A stretch of 64,000 nucleotides of DNA from Ruminococcus sp. (GCA_014799805.1 JAAVHJ010000004.1:107981-171980); one strand, 5' to 3'; positions 36,243 through 46,119 are shown, numbered from the stretch's first letter. Numbers and translations: made by a program. Notes: generated by a model from the letters alone, not told the origin.

Positions 36243-38069
36243 ATGGCTTTAGAAGGCGCACTGACGACAAATCAGAAAGTTCTGGACTGGGTTCAGGAAA
36301 TGGTTGACTTATGCAAACCAGACAAAGTAGTTTGGATTGACGGTTCACAAGAGCAGTTAGACGCTCTTACAAAAGAAGTAACATCTTTACCAGATGGTGA
36401 CCCAAACAAAATGTATTATTTAAATCAGGAAGAACTCCCTGGTTGTCTGTATCACAGAACCGCTGTGAATGACGTTGCACGTGTAGAGGACAGAACATTT
36501 ATTTGTACAAAAACAAAAGAAGATGCAGGTCCAACAAATAACTGGATGGATCCACAGGAAATGTATGCAAAATTGAGACCTATGTATGACGGCGTTATGA
36601 AAGGTCAAACGATGTATGTTATCCCATATTCTATGGGTCCTGTTGCTTCTCCAATTTCCAAAGTTGGTGTAGAATTGACAGATTCTATTTATGTTGTATT
36701 AAACATGAATATCATGACAAGAATGGGTAAAGCTGCATTTGACAAATTGGGTGATTCCAATGACTTTGTAAGAGGTTTACACTCCAAAGCACAGGTTGAC
36801 CCTGAAAACAGATATATTGTACAATTCCCAGAAGATAATACAATCTGGTCTATTAATTCAGCATATGGCGGTAATGTAATTTTATCTAAAAAATGCTTTG
36901 CTTTAAGAATTGCATCTTTCCAAGGCAAAAATGAAGGCTGGATGGCTGAACATATGTTAATTTTAGGTGTTCAGAAACCAAATGGCGATACAAAATATGT
37001 TTGTGCTGCATTCCCGTCTGCTTGTGGCAAAACAAATCTTGCAATGCTGATTCCACCAGAGGGCTATTTGAAGAATGGCTATAAGGTATTCACAGTTGGT
37101 GATGATATTGCATGGCTGAAACCTGGTGAAGATGGCAGATTATATGCAATTAACCCTGAAAATGGATTCTTTGGTGTTGCTCCTGGTACAAATGAAAAAT
37201 CTAATTTCAATGCATTGGCATCTACAAAGAAAAATGCAATTTTCACAAATGTTGCATTAAATAACGATAATAATACTGTTTGGTGGGAAAAATTGTCTAA
37301 AAATCCGCCCAAGAATGCGACAGAATGGACTGGTAATGTTGTTGATGGTGAAGCTTATACAGCTGAAGGCAAAACACTTGCACATCCAAATTCAAGATTT
37401 ACAGCACCAGCACAGAATTGCCCTTGCTTGTCTCCTGAATTTGATAATCCACAGGGCGTTCCAGTATCAGCTATTATTTTCGGTGGCAGACGTGCTTCTA
37501 CAACACCGTTAGTATATCAATCATTTGATTGGACACATGGTACTTATATCGGCTCTGCTGTATCTTCTGAAACAACTGCTGCTGCAACAGGTGCAGTTGG
37601 TGTTCTGAGACATGACCCAATGGCTATGAAGCCGTTTATTGGCTATAACGTAGGTGACTATTGGAATCACTGGCTTGAAATGGGCGAAACACTTGGAGAT
37701 AAAGCACCTAAAATTTTCAATGTCAACTGGTTTAAGCAGGACGAAAACGGCAACTTCATTTGGCCTGGTTTCGGCGATAATATGAGAGTGTTAGACTGGA
37801 TTATTAAACGCTGTGAAGGTGAAGTTGACGCTGATGAAACTGCAATTGGCTACTTGCCTAAGAAAGAAGATATTAATCTTGAGGGTATCGAAGACGAAGT
37901 AACACCTGAAATTCTGGATAAATTACTTGACGTTGACAAAGAACTTTGGACAAAAGAAATCGCTGAAATGCGTAGATATTATGATGAAGATATTGCTGCA
38001 AAAGGCGGTCGTGTTCCACAGGCTTTGAGAGATACACTTGATAAAATTGAAGCTCGTTTGAATAGCTGA
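36243..38069 (+). CDS. pckG: Phosphoenolpyruvate carboxykinase (GTP)
   Basis: The enzyme interconverts oxaloacetate + GTP with PEP + CO2 + GDP. The protein is about 608 residues from ATG 36243, preceded by AAGGAGGA; the longer frame from 36135 runs through the promoter and is rejected. GTP-type PEPCK motifs are YVIPYSMGPVASP, the kinase P-loop FPSACGKTNLAML with the reactive Cys, FTVGDDIAWLKPGEDGRLYAINPE and the guanine-site region NWFKQDENGNFIWPGFGDNMR. In rumen and gut fermenters PEPCK commonly fixes CO2 toward succinate or supplies GTP. A strong terminator follows. Confidence 0.97.
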   Translation: MALEGALTTNQKVLDWVQEMVDLCKPDKVVWIDGSQEQLDALTKEVTSLPDGDPNKMYYLNQEELPGCLYHRTAVNDVARVEDRTFICTKTKEDAGPTNNWMDPQEMYAKLRPMYDGVMKGQTMYVIPYSMGPVASPISKVGVELTDSIYVVLNMNIMTRMGKAAFDKLGDSNDFVRGLHSKAQVDPENRYIVQFPEDNTIWSINSAYGGNVILSKKCFALRIASFQGKNEGWMAEHMLILGVQKPNGDTKYVCAAFPSACGKTNLAMLIPPEGYLKNGYKVFTVGDDIAWLKPGEDGRLYAINPENGFFGVAPGTNEKSNFNALASTKKNAIFTNVALNNDNNTVWWEKLSKNPPKNATEWTGNVVDGEAYTAEGKTLAHPNSRFTAPAQNCPCLSPEFDNPQGVPVSAIIFGGRRASTTPLVYQSFDWTHGTYIGSAVSSETTAAATGAVGVLRHDPMAMKPFIGYNVGDYWNHWLEMGETLGDKAPKIFNVNWFKQDENGNFIWPGFGDNMRVLDWIIKRCEGEVDADETAIGYLPKKEDINLEGIEDEVTPEILDKLLDVDKELWTKEIAEMRRYYDEDIAAKGGRVPQALRDTLDKIEARLNS

Positions 38070-38085
38070 TTATTTTAAAAATGCA

Positions 38086-38122
38086 AATAATTTCCCTGTT
38101 TTGCGACAGGGAAGTTATTTTT
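38086..38122 (+). terminator. Terminator after pckG
   Basis: AATAATTTCCCTGT (38086-38099) pairs with ACAGGGAAGTTATT (38106-38119), with one G-U, followed by TTTTT. Confidence 0.92.
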
Positions 38123-38186
38123 TTGTGAATAATGCTAATTTTTAAATTCTTGATTTATATAAATTTGACAAAAAAATTAGAAACGA

Positions 38187-38215
38187 TTGCAATTTTTATA
38201 TGAGTGTGTTATAAT
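38187..38215 (+). promoter_or_regulatory. Promoter of the zinc-ribbon/Sel1 gene
   Basis: TTGCAA (38187-38192), 17 bp, TATAAT (38210-38215). Confidence 0.7.
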
Positions 38216-38266
38216 AAAAATAATAAAATTTAGATGCTTGGCATCGTATATAAAGGAGTTGCAGTA

Positions 38267-39286
38267 ATGGCACAGAAAACTTGTTATAGTTGTGGTGCAA
38301 GACTGGCTAACAATCAAGTTAGCTGTAAGAATTGTGGCGCACATCAATGGCGTAAAGGCACAGACAAAATGAGTATTGACAAGCTCAAAGAATTTGCAGA
38401 CGAAGAATACCGTCAAGGCAGACTTGGCACATCAGAAGAACATAATCGTCATATGGAAAAATCTATGTTTTTATATTCGATTATTGTGGAAAAAATCACT
38501 TATATGGCTCCAAAAATGGAAGCAATTGAACCTATGGAACGTTGCATTCACATGTTAGAATATATTCTCATGCAGGAACGCCGTGCAAGTTTCTTAGGTG
38601 ATGAAAGAAGACAAGCCCGTTATAGAGAATTGCTTGATAAAATTACAAATGCAAAAGACAATCTTGTTTATGAACGCATGGAAAAAGCACATGCCAATGA
38701 ACAAGTAAATCAGGTAAAACAGGCTACTCCTGAACCAGTTGAAGAACAACCTGTATTTGAAAACACAAATGTACAGGCACAGCCTGCACCAGCTCCAGCT
38801 CCTGCCCCAGTTCGTGATGTATTAGATGATTTAGTAGACTATGCATTATTTATTGTAGAGGGCATGGACGAAATGGGCAGCTGGACATTCCTAGGCAAGC
38901 CAAGAACCAAAAACTATATGACAAGTATGCTTGGTTTCCTGCGTGATATTAAAGGTCGTATGGATACACTGGAACAAAAAGAAAAAGATGTGCTTTTGCA
39001 TGTAATGTTCCAAGTTGCAGATAGTTATAAAAATGGTACATATCCGTTCCCACAGAATCCCGACAGAGCGATTGCTTGGCATACAGAGGCATCTAACAGA
39101 GGGCTTGTATTATCACATCTTGCCATTGGTGAAATTTATCTGAATGGTAGCGGTGGTATGCGTCCACAACCAGAAAAGGCTTTAGAATGGTATCAGAAAG
39201 CACTTGATGCGAACAGCTCCGAAAAAATCAATGATTATGCTGAAGCTGCTATTGAGCATATTAAATACACTATGAACAATCGCTAA
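38267..39286 (+). CDS. Zinc-ribbon and Sel1-repeat protein of unknown function
   Basis: The protein is about 339 residues from ATG 38267, chosen because AAAGGAG lies just upstream; an earlier ATG at 38234 lacks one. The N-terminus is a zinc ribbon (CYSCGARLANNQVSCKNCG). A helical region (about 30-150) follows, then a Pro/Ala-rich linker (PAPAPAPAPV) and a helical C-terminus with a Sel1/TPR-like pair of repeats (AIAWHTEASNRGLVLSHLAI…ALEWYQKALDA). No signal peptide, so it is cytoplasmic, perhaps a scaffold. The pathway is unknown. Confidence 0.75.
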   Translation: MAQKTCYSCGARLANNQVSCKNCGAHQWRKGTDKMSIDKLKEFADEEYRQGRLGTSEEHNRHMEKSMFLYSIIVEKITYMAPKMEAIEPMERCIHMLEYILMQERRASFLGDERRQARYRELLDKITNAKDNLVYERMEKAHANEQVNQVKQATPEPVEEQPVFENTNVQAQPAPAPAPAPVRDVLDDLVDYALFIVEGMDEMGSWTFLGKPRTKNYMTSMLGFLRDIKGRMDTLEQKEKDVLLHVMFQVADSYKNGTYPFPQNPDRAIAWHTEASNRGLVLSHLAIGEIYLNGSGGMRPQPEKALEWYQKALDANSSEKINDYAEAAIEHIKYTMNNR

Positions 39287-39306
39287 TTCAGAATTTTAAA
39301 ATAAAA

Positions 39307-39338
39307 AACACTTCTGGATTTTCTGGAAGTGTTTTTTT
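39307..39338 (+). terminator. Terminator after the zinc-ribbon/Sel1 gene
   Basis: AACACTTC (39307-39314) pairs with GAAGTGTT (39326-39333), then TTTTT. Confidence 0.85.
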
Positions 39339-39366
39339 ATAGATTTATTTAACTAGGAGGTTTTTT

Positions 39367-40011
39367 ATGTCAGAAATTTTTAATATTATATCTATGACAG
39401 AACAAGAAAAAATGCTTGCTAGCAAAATTTATGATTCATCTGATGAAGAACTAGTAAAAATGCGTACGAAAGCACATAGATTATCACATGATTATAATCA
39501 TTGCTATGATGACGAAACAGAAAAAAGAAATGCAATTTTAAAGCAATTACTCCCACATGCTGGAAAAGATTTATATTTGCAATCACCAATTCAATTTGAC
39601 TATGGTGTATTTACAAGATTTGGTGATAGATGTTATGCAAATTTTAATCTTGTTATATTAGATTGTGCAAAGGTTACAATTGGGAATGATGTTTTTTTTG
39701 GTCCTAACTGCACACTTGCAACACCAATGCACCCGTTTTTATCTTCTGAACGTAATATGAAAACTCATGAAGATGGTAGTTTATATAATTTAGAATATGC
39801 AAAACCAATTAAAATTGGCAATGGTTGTTGGATTGCAAGTAATGTTACTATCTGTGGCGGTGTGACAATTGGAGATGATACAATTATTGGTGCAGGAAGT
39901 GTTGTGACAAGAGATATTCCCTCTGGTGTACTCGCTGTTGGAAATCCCTGCAAAGTGATTAGAAAATTAACAGAACAAGATTCTATTTATCTAAAACAAG
40001 AATTATTTTAA
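39367..40011 (+). CDS. Sugar O-acetyltransferase (maltose/galactoside type)
   Basis: The 214-residue left-handed beta-helix enzyme has the N-terminal maltose-acetyltransferase helix region (MTEQEKMLASKIYDSSDEEL) and hexapeptide repeats (FGPNCTLATPMHPF with the catalytic His; IGNGCWIASNVTICGGVTIGDDTIIGAGSVV). It transfers acetyl from acetyl-CoA to a sugar hydroxyl; the physiological acceptor in this family is often unknown. AGGAGG precedes ATG 39367. The stop lies 6 bp from the convergent gerC stop and no hairpin separates them. Confidence 0.92.
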   Translation: MSEIFNIISMTEQEKMLASKIYDSSDEELVKMRTKAHRLSHDYNHCYDDETEKRNAILKQLLPHAGKDLYLQSPIQFDYGVFTRFGDRCYANFNLVILDCAKVTIGNDVFFGPNCTLATPMHPFLSSERNMKTHEDGSLYNLEYAKPIKIGNGCWIASNVTICGGVTIGDDTIIGAGSVVTRDIPSGVLAVGNPCKVIRKLTEQDSIYLKQELF

Positions 40012-40017
40012 TTTTAT

Positions 40018-40935
40018 CTAGCTTACAGTAACAGAAATTTCAATTTCTGGCTTTGTGTTATTATCTATTTCTATTTCTGCATTTTCTAATAAATCCTGCA
40101 TGCCTATTACATCTGCATTGGCATTCAGCATTTCTAAAGCAGCCAATTTACATTGTTTTTGAATTAAATTCTGGAGCGTGTCACGCAATTCCTGTGTACT
40201 GTCTTTTGTATTGACTTTTACATGATAATATAATTTTCCATGTTGAACAGATTTTTGTATTTTCGTTTTTTCAATAAAAATATCTTGTTTTTCCTGTGTT
40301 TCTGGTGTTTCAAGCGTCATGGTGAAACTTCCTGAATTACGGCGTAACCAATACATGCCTTTTGAAGCAATATCAGATAATTTCGTACAAGTGCCGTTTT
40401 TGTGCAATAAAACTAATTCTGGATAATCTTCTGTTTTCGATTCTGTTGGAATTAATGCTGTTTCCCAAATACCGTGCCATTCATTCAGAACTGTAGATAA
40501 TTCTGTAGAACTTAATAAACCATTTTGTTCAGACATGCGTATCATGTGAACAGTTGCTGTGCTGTCAGCGTCTTGGAAATATTCTTCTGGATTGGTATAT
40601 AAAATTTTACATGCTGGTGAAAGTCCTTGCTCGAATAATAATTCTTCTGTTGGTTCCAATGTGCAAGTACCATCAAGGCATAATAATTCTGTATGCCCGA
40701 TAAATATTTTTCCACCGTTGACAGATTCTTCACAGCGTAATACTTCGGCAATGCTCATGCCTGTGACTGGTTCTGTTGCGGAATCTTGTTCAAAGCCTTG
40801 TGTATAAAAGCTTAATTCTTCATCACAGCTTAAGCCTATGGCTTGTGTATAGACTCTATCAGCAATAGATTCTGAACTACAACCAGTCAATAACAAGCTA
40901 AATGCTAAAAAAAATAATAGTTTAAAACGCTTCAT
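40018..40935 (-). CDS. Spore germination lipoprotein, Ger(x)C family (GerC subunit)
   Basis: The 305-residue lipoprotein has a lipobox LLLTGCSS at about 15-22. The N-terminal GerAC-like domain includes RVYTQAIGLSCDEE and the C-terminal domain is typical of the family. It is the third subunit of an A-B-C germinant receptor. It overlaps gerB by 14 bp, so translation is coupled. It is shorter than the Bacillus GerAC/GerBC proteins (about 370-400 residues) and diverged, but its place as last gene after A and B subunits makes the call firm. Confidence 0.88.
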   Translation of the reverse strand: MKRFKLLFFLAFSLLLTGCSSESIADRVYTQAIGLSCDEELSFYTQGFEQDSATEPVTGMSIAEVLRCEESVNGGKIFIGHTELLCLDGTCTLEPTEELLFEQGLSPACKILYTNPEEYFQDADSTATVHMIRMSEQNGLLSSTELSTVLNEWHGIWETALIPTESKTEDYPELVLLHKNGTCTKLSDIASKGMYWLRRNSGSFTMTLETPETQEKQDIFIEKTKIQKSVQHGKLYYHVKVNTKDSTQELRDTLQNLIQKQCKLAALEMLNANADVIGMQDLLENAEIEIDNNTKPEIEISVTVS

Positions 40936-41938
40936 GGGAATGCTCCTTGTGAATGGATTTAGAAAATTGTTTCATGCGTAATAATAAAGGCACTAAAAAT
41001 GCTAATACAGGTAATGCAATTGATGTGATATTTTGCATAATATTAATATCTGTCAGCCATGCCAATAATAGCATAAATAATAGCGAAACTGGAGCTGTAT
41101 ATTTGCTAAATGCAGGGAATAAAATTTCTGCTAAATGCCCGACAATGCCTGTTTGTATGGTAATATGCATGATATATAGCATCACAAAAAGTAAAATATA
41201 TAATGCATCTGCTCGTTGTCCTTGTAAAGGCTGTGAAAGTGTTGTCAGCATAAAAAATGGATAACCTGTTAATTCTGTTAATCTGCCTCCAACAGTAATA
41301 CTTAGAAATAATATTAATACACAAAAACTAGCTTTTGTCAGTAAATAGCTATTAATAGCAATATTTTTCCTGTCTTTTACTCTGTCTAATAATACCCATG
41401 CTATCATTAATTCGTTACTTAATGCATTATAAATATTAATACTCTCCCAAAAGCCTGTTCTACTTAGAGAAATTCTGCTAATATCAATGCGTTTCCATGC
41501 ACCTAATATTAGCACGATAATAGAAATGATAAATAAGCCTATAATAAATGGCGTGCCTCTTGCAGTTGCTTTTAATCCAACAGAACTTGTATAAAAACAT
41601 GTCAGGATAATTAAAACACCTGCTGTGATTTTCCCAGAAGATGGCAATAATTGTGGCGGTGCAACTTGCCAAAGTTGTATAAAGCTCTGTCCTCCCCATA
41701 ATAGAAAAAATGCAATATATAATATGCCAAGCAATTTTTGTGATTGAATTAATTTTTCAAAAGAACCTTGTTGTTTCGCTAGGGCTAACATAGGCAAGCA
41801 AAATAATATTTGCAATAAACAGCCAGCGATTGTGCCTAAAATCTGCCCGCTTCCATAAAGAGAGGGGATACAAATGACTGACCATGCCCCGGATAATACT
41901 AAAATGCAATATAATTGACTACTACGAATTTTGTTCAT
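40922..41938 (-). CDS. Spore germination permease (GerAB/GerKB type)
   Basis: The 338-residue membrane protein has about ten helices of the amino acid permease-like (GerAB/ArcD/ProY) superfamily. Visible are SSQLYCILVLSGAWSVICIPS at the start and a GerAB-like helix 3 region (LWQVAPPQLLPSSGKITAGVLI). This subunit is thought to bind or conduct the germinant. It overlaps gerA by 17 bp upstream and gerC by 14 bp downstream. Confidence 0.9.
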   Translation of the reverse strand: MNKIRSSQLYCILVLSGAWSVICIPSLYGSGQILGTIAGCLLQILFCLPMLALAKQQGSFEKLIQSQKLLGILYIAFFLLWGGQSFIQLWQVAPPQLLPSSGKITAGVLIILTCFYTSSVGLKATARGTPFIIGLFIISIIVLILGAWKRIDISRISLSRTGFWESINIYNALSNELMIAWVLLDRVKDRKNIAINSYLLTKASFCVLILFLSITVGGRLTELTGYPFFMLTTLSQPLQGQRADALYILLFVMLYIMHITIQTGIVGHLAEILFPAFSKYTAPVSLLFMLLLAWLTDINIMQNITSIALPVLAFLVPLLLRMKQFSKSIHKEHSHEAF

Positions 41939-43385
41939 GATATTCCTCCACAGTGAAATTCCCAGATTGCATTTGTTGGAAATTTACTCTTGTTGCGACA
42001 TCTCGCATAGATTTTGGTATAAATGGTGCTAAAGGTGCAGTGACTGGAAATCCAAAATTTTCTGTTGCACAAAGATTAAATAATACTATCATGCCTAACA
42101 AGCCAATTCCAAATAAGCCCCATAATCCTCCTGTAATAATAAATGCTAATCTTAATACAGTAATTACTGGATTTAAATCAGGTGTAATAAATCCTGCAAT
42201 CACAGAAATTGCAACCATAGTTAACATAGGTGTGCTAATTAAACCAGATGAAACTGCGGAATCGCCTATAATTAAGCCTGCTACAATGCTGACAGCTCCG
42301 CCAACAGATTTTGGCAAACGTAGTCCTGCTTCTCGAATGATTTCATACATGAGTAATACAAATATTGTTTCTACTGGTAATGACAGAGGAGCTTTTTGCT
42401 CTGCCTGTGTTAAAATTAATACAAGTGTACTGTTTAATAATTCAGGGTGATGCATGCAAACGGCAATATATAATGCAGGTAATAATATTGCCAATAAAAA
42501 TCCTAAATATTTTATCCAACGGCTGAAAGTCGCATAATAAGGCTTGTCATTATAGTCGTCTAGTGTCTGAAAATTTTCAACAAATAGTTTTGGAATTACT
42601 ATTACAAATGGTGTGCCGTCAATTAATAATGCAATTCTGCCCTCTAGTAATTTTGAGCATAATACATCAGGACGTTGTGTTAAACTTACACTGTCAAATA
42701 AACTGCCTCGGCATTTTTCTAAAAAAGATTCCAAATAGCCTGTTGATAATACAGTATCTAATTTCACAGAAGCAAGCTTTTTTTTTACTTGTTGCAATAG
42801 TTGTGCTGGTACTCTGTCTGTCATGTAGCAAAGGCATATATCTGTCTGGCTAAGATTTCCAATCTGGGATATTTCAAATTTTAATAACGGCGTTTTCATT
42901 CTACGGCGAATTAATGACATATTAGTTCGGATTGTTTCAATAAAGCCTTCCTGTGCACCAAGAATATTTTTTTCTCCCGAAGGTTCGCCAATACTTCGTT
43001 TATCATAACCCTGGACACCAAAGGCTAATGCTTTATTTTGCCCTTCTGCAAATAAAATTGCAAATCCAGAATATAATAATTTAAAAAAATCTTTATAATT
43101 TCTGACAACAGGTCTGTCTAAAGATAATAATAAATGATTCTGAATATGCTGAAATAAATTTTCACTGTCTAATTGCATTGGGATTTCTGTTAAGGGTTTA
43201 ATAATTAAATCTGTCATAATTGCAGTAGATAACATGCCTTCACAGCCTAACACCGCACAGGAAATATTTCCTATTACTAAGCGATTAATTAAAATATCAG
43301 AGCTGTTATTTGCAATTTGCCGAACTTCTGCAAGAGATTCTTCCAGATTTGCTGATATGGTTTTTTGTTTATAATTATCATTCAT
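41922..43385 (-). CDS. Spore germination protein, GerA-A family
   Basis: The 487-residue protein has a soluble N-terminal half (about 1-280) and a membrane-embedded C-terminal half with about five helices. GerAA signatures are present: VRNYKDFFKLLYSGFAILFAE, GYDKRSIGEPSGEKNILGAQEGFIETIRTNMSLIRRRMKTP, LLEGRIALLIDGTPFVIVIP and EAGLRLPKSVGGAVSIVAGLIIGDSAV. It forms the ion-channel-like subunit of the germinant receptor. First gene of the gerA-B-C operon; CAGGTG lies just before ATG 43385. Confidence 0.95.
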   Translation of the reverse strand: MNDNYKQKTISANLEESLAEVRQIANNSSDILINRLVIGNISCAVLGCEGMLSTAIMTDLIIKPLTEIPMQLDSENLFQHIQNHLLLSLDRPVVRNYKDFFKLLYSGFAILFAEGQNKALAFGVQGYDKRSIGEPSGEKNILGAQEGFIETIRTNMSLIRRRMKTPLLKFEISQIGNLSQTDICLCYMTDRVPAQLLQQVKKKLASVKLDTVLSTGYLESFLEKCRGSLFDSVSLTQRPDVLCSKLLEGRIALLIDGTPFVIVIPKLFVENFQTLDDYNDKPYYATFSRWIKYLGFLLAILLPALYIAVCMHHPELLNSTLVLILTQAEQKAPLSLPVETIFVLLMYEIIREAGLRLPKSVGGAVSIVAGLIIGDSAVSSGLISTPMLTMVAISVIAGFITPDLNPVITVLRLAFIITGGLWGLFGIGLLGMIVLFNLCATENFGFPVTAPLAPFIPKSMRDVATRVNFQQMQSGNFTVEEYHEQNS

Positions 43386-43474
43386 AAATTCACCTGATTT
43401 CTATGCTTTTAGAATTAGCTTTTCCTTTTTTTCTTAAATTATACAAGTTATGTCTTAATTTACAAAAAAAATTG

Positions 43475-43503
43475 TTGCATTTTTAATTATTTTGTGATAT
43501 AAT
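43475..43503 (+). promoter_or_regulatory. Promoter of the CapA-like gene
   Basis: TTGCAT (43475-43480), 17 bp, TATAAT (43498-43503). Confidence 0.75.
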
Positions 43504-43569
43504 GTTTAAGAGAGTTAATTTTGCAGAAAATTTGATAATGCAATCAAGATAAGAAAGGATATTTATATT

Positions 43570-44901
43570 ATGAAATTTCGGTATCTTGTGCTTTTGTCAT
43601 TTGCGATACTGGCTATGACAGGGTGCGATAGTATAAAAAAAAGTGACCCTGAATATATTATTGATATTTCTTCTATCGGAATTCCTGAACAAACAGAACC
43701 TACTACAGAACCACCGTTTCGGGCAACAAGTGTTAGTTTTACTGCTGTTGGTGATAATTTAATACACTCCTATGTGTATCATACAGCAAAAGAACAAGCC
43801 AATCAAGACAATGATGATGATGATGATAATAAAAAAAATGATGACAAAGAAAATAATGATAAAGAATATGATTTTCATTATTGTTATGAAAATATTGCTG
43901 ATAGAATTGCAAATGCAGATTTGGCTTTTATCAATCAGGAAACGCTCATTTGCAATGGTAAATATGATGTTTCTGGAACAAATCTGAATTTTAATTCTCC
44001 TGTAGAGTTAGGCAATGATTTAATTGATATTGGATTTGATATTTTTAATATTGGAAATAATCATATGCTGGATAAAACGGCTGAGGGTTTAGAAGCATGT
44101 CTGGATTACTGGAGCGACCAACAGTTTGAACATGATAATCTTGTTGTCATAGGTGGTTATTATAACGAAGAAGATATGCAGGATTATAGAATTATTAAAA
44201 CAAAAGGTCTGAAATTTGGATTTTTGGGCTATACAGACCATACAAACGGCTATTCTTTGCCTGAATCTTCTGAATTGCAAATTGTCTATATGGATAATGA
44301 AGAACTCATGCAACAGCAAATTCAGGAACTTTCAGAGCAAGTGGACTGTGTCATTGTGTCTGCTCATTGGGGTGAAGAAGACACACATGAAGTAACAGAT
44401 TCTGTAAAAGAATTGGCACAGAAATTCATTGACTGGGGTGCAGATGTTGTCATTGGCACAGGTTCTCATACGCTTCAGACTATGGAATATTTAACCCGTG
44501 CTGACGGTTCACAAGGTTTTGTATTTTATTCATTGGGGAATTTTATTTCTGCACAAACAGATAATTTTAATATGGTTGGCGGCATGGGTATGTTTGATAT
44601 TTGTCGTGATACACAGGGGGTTATTACTATTGAAAATGTTAAACTAATGCCTTTGATTACGCATTATGACTCTGGTATAACAAATGTCAGAGTGTATCCG
44701 TATGATTTATATACAGATGAATTAATCGAAAAGCATTATGTTCCCTATAGTGGCGGAGGTACGTTCAAAAGCTGGAACCGTGAAGTAATTGATAGTATTA
44801 TACAGGAAAATGTTCCGAAAGAATTTCAGCTTCTGACAGCACCTAAAAATGATAAAGCTGAGGAACAGGAAACAGAAACAGAATCTAATAGCAATGCGTA
44901 A
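43570..44901 (+). CDS. CapA-family lipoprotein (PGA_cap metallophosphoesterase fold)
   Basis: The 443-residue lipoprotein has a lipobox AILAMTGCDS (about 13-22), a short linker, and a PGA_cap domain. The domain carries AVGDNLIHSYVY, LAFINQETLI, FDIFNIGNNHMLD, VDCVIVSAHWGEE and VVIGTGSHTLQTMEY, the metal-site His/Asp residues of the calcineurin-like fold. An Asp/Asn/Lys-rich insertion (about 80-100) interrupts the first part. CapA proteins are linked to poly-gamma-glutamate, but most such stand-alone homologues have unproven roles; no capBC genes are nearby. AAAGGA precedes ATG 43570. Confidence 0.88.
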   Translation: MKFRYLVLLSFAILAMTGCDSIKKSDPEYIIDISSIGIPEQTEPTTEPPFRATSVSFTAVGDNLIHSYVYHTAKEQANQDNDDDDDNKKNDDKENNDKEYDFHYCYENIADRIANADLAFINQETLICNGKYDVSGTNLNFNSPVELGNDLIDIGFDIFNIGNNHMLDKTAEGLEACLDYWSDQQFEHDNLVVIGGYYNEEDMQDYRIIKTKGLKFGFLGYTDHTNGYSLPESSELQIVYMDNEELMQQQIQELSEQVDCVIVSAHWGEEDTHEVTDSVKELAQKFIDWGADVVIGTGSHTLQTMEYLTRADGSQGFVFYSLGNFISAQTDNFNMVGGMGMFDICRDTQGVITIENVKLMPLITHYDSGITNVRVYPYDLYTDELIEKHYVPYSGGGTFKSWNREVIDSIIQENVPKEFQLLTAPKNDKAEEQETETESNSNA

Positions 44902-45154
44902 AAAAGTTTCTTTTTTGTGAGAATCGAATAAGTCGTAATATAATATTTGTGTAAAATGATGATTTTAAAAAAAAATCCAGAAAACTATTTACTTTTTTTT
45001 AAAGATAGTATATAATAAGAATTGGGTATCTGCTATTTTACAAGCTATTTCGTAAAAAACTATTTTCTAGTGGCAGTGTTGTAATAGTTATTGTGAAGTT
45101 GCACAAAAAAATAATTAATTTTTCTATGTTTTAAACAAAATATCAAAAATACTC
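44902..45154 (+). other. AT-rich spacer before the scaffoldin operon
   Basis: A possible weak promoter is present: TTTACT (44988-44993), 17 bp, TATAAT (45011-45016). The CapA-like gene has only a weak hairpin at its end (AAAAAAG…CTTTTTT near 44900-44916). Nothing else is recognised before the better promoter at 45155. Confidence 0.4.
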
Positions 45155-45183
45155 TTGACTTATGTGATATTTTGTTCTATAAT
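45155..45183 (+). promoter_or_regulatory. Promoter of the scaC-scaA-scaB-like operon
   Basis: TTGACT (45155-45160), 17 bp, TATAAT (45178-45183). The leader to ATG 45328 is about 135-140 bases, long enough for leader control. Confidence 0.8.
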
Positions 45184-45327
45184 GACAATAAGTAGATACG
45201 CAGAATTATAAAATGGTATTATAATTTTCCTGTAGCTGAAAGTTATTTGAAGATACCAACAGAATGCAACTGCATTTTGTATAGATCATGTATGTAAATT
45301 TCAAACAAACAAAGGAGGAAGATAGGC

Positions 45328-46119
45328 ATGAAATTAACAAAAATTACTGCTGGTCTAGCTGCCATTTCTATGCTAGCCGTTGCCACATCACAAATTGCTT
45401 TTGCAGAAGATGCTGTGAAGCTGACGGCAGAAAAAGTAACTGCTGAGCAGGGAAGCGATTTTACCCTGAAAGTAGACTTAAGTGGCATTCCAGAAAATGG
45501 CGTTAGTGCTGCAGAATTTTCTGTGACTTATGATGCGTCTGTTATCACAATCACTGGTGCGAAAGCTGGCGATATTGTAAATACGACTTCTGACGGTTTT
45601 GATGATGTCGCTGTTTTTGATGCAGACTATTCTGAAGCAGGCAGAATTACAATTACTTATGGTACAATAGGTGATGCTTCTACATGGGTAAAGGCAGACG
45701 GTACATTCTTGACAATTACAGGTACAGCAAGCGGTGCTGCTGGTTCTGCAACAGACATTAATATTGTAGCAATTGACCGTCCATATTATGATGGTTCAGA
45801 ATCAACAATCAGTGATATTTACGTTGGTTCTGTTGATGGCGATGACAATGTTACAAACTGTGCAGTTAGTGTGGTTGCTGGTTCTGTTACGATTTCTGGA
45901 GACGGTGACGTTACTGATAGTACACGGAAAGGTGATGCAAATTTAGACGGTAATGTTGATATTCTGGATATTATCACTGTCAATAAAACAATATTGAGTC
46001 AGAAAAAGCTGGAAGGTCAAGGCTTTAAGAATGCCGATATAGATGGTGATAGCATAATTTCACCTCAAGACTCTCTGAGCATCATGAGTTATATTGTTAA
46101 ATTGATCCCAGAGCTTTAA
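45328..46119 (+). CDS. scaC: ScaC-like adaptor scaffoldin (cohesin + dockerin)
   Basis: The 263-residue protein has a signal peptide (about 1-26). One cohesin (about 28-190) follows, starting VKLTAEKVTAEQGSDFTLKV with AAEFSVTYDASVITITGAKA and ending NCAVSVVAGSVTISGDG. A C-terminal dockerin (about 201-263) reads GDANLDGNVDILDIITVNK, ILSQKKL, DIDGDSIISPQDSLSIMS. In R. flavefaciens ScaC is a small adaptor that docks on ScaA and presents a cohesin of different specificity. Composition and position before ScaA- and ScaB-like genes match that arrangement. GGAGGA precedes ATG 45328. The symbol is used by analogy. Confidence 0.85.
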   Translation: MKLTKITAGLAAISMLAVATSQIAFAEDAVKLTAEKVTAEQGSDFTLKVDLSGIPENGVSAAEFSVTYDASVITITGAKAGDIVNTTSDGFDDVAVFDADYSEAGRITITYGTIGDASTWVKADGTFLTITGTASGAAGSATDINIVAIDRPYYDGSESTISDIYVGSVDGDDNVTNCAVSVVAGSVTISGDGDVTDSTRKGDANLDGNVDILDIITVNKTILSQKKLEGQGFKNADIDGDSIISPQDSLSIMSYIVKLIPEL

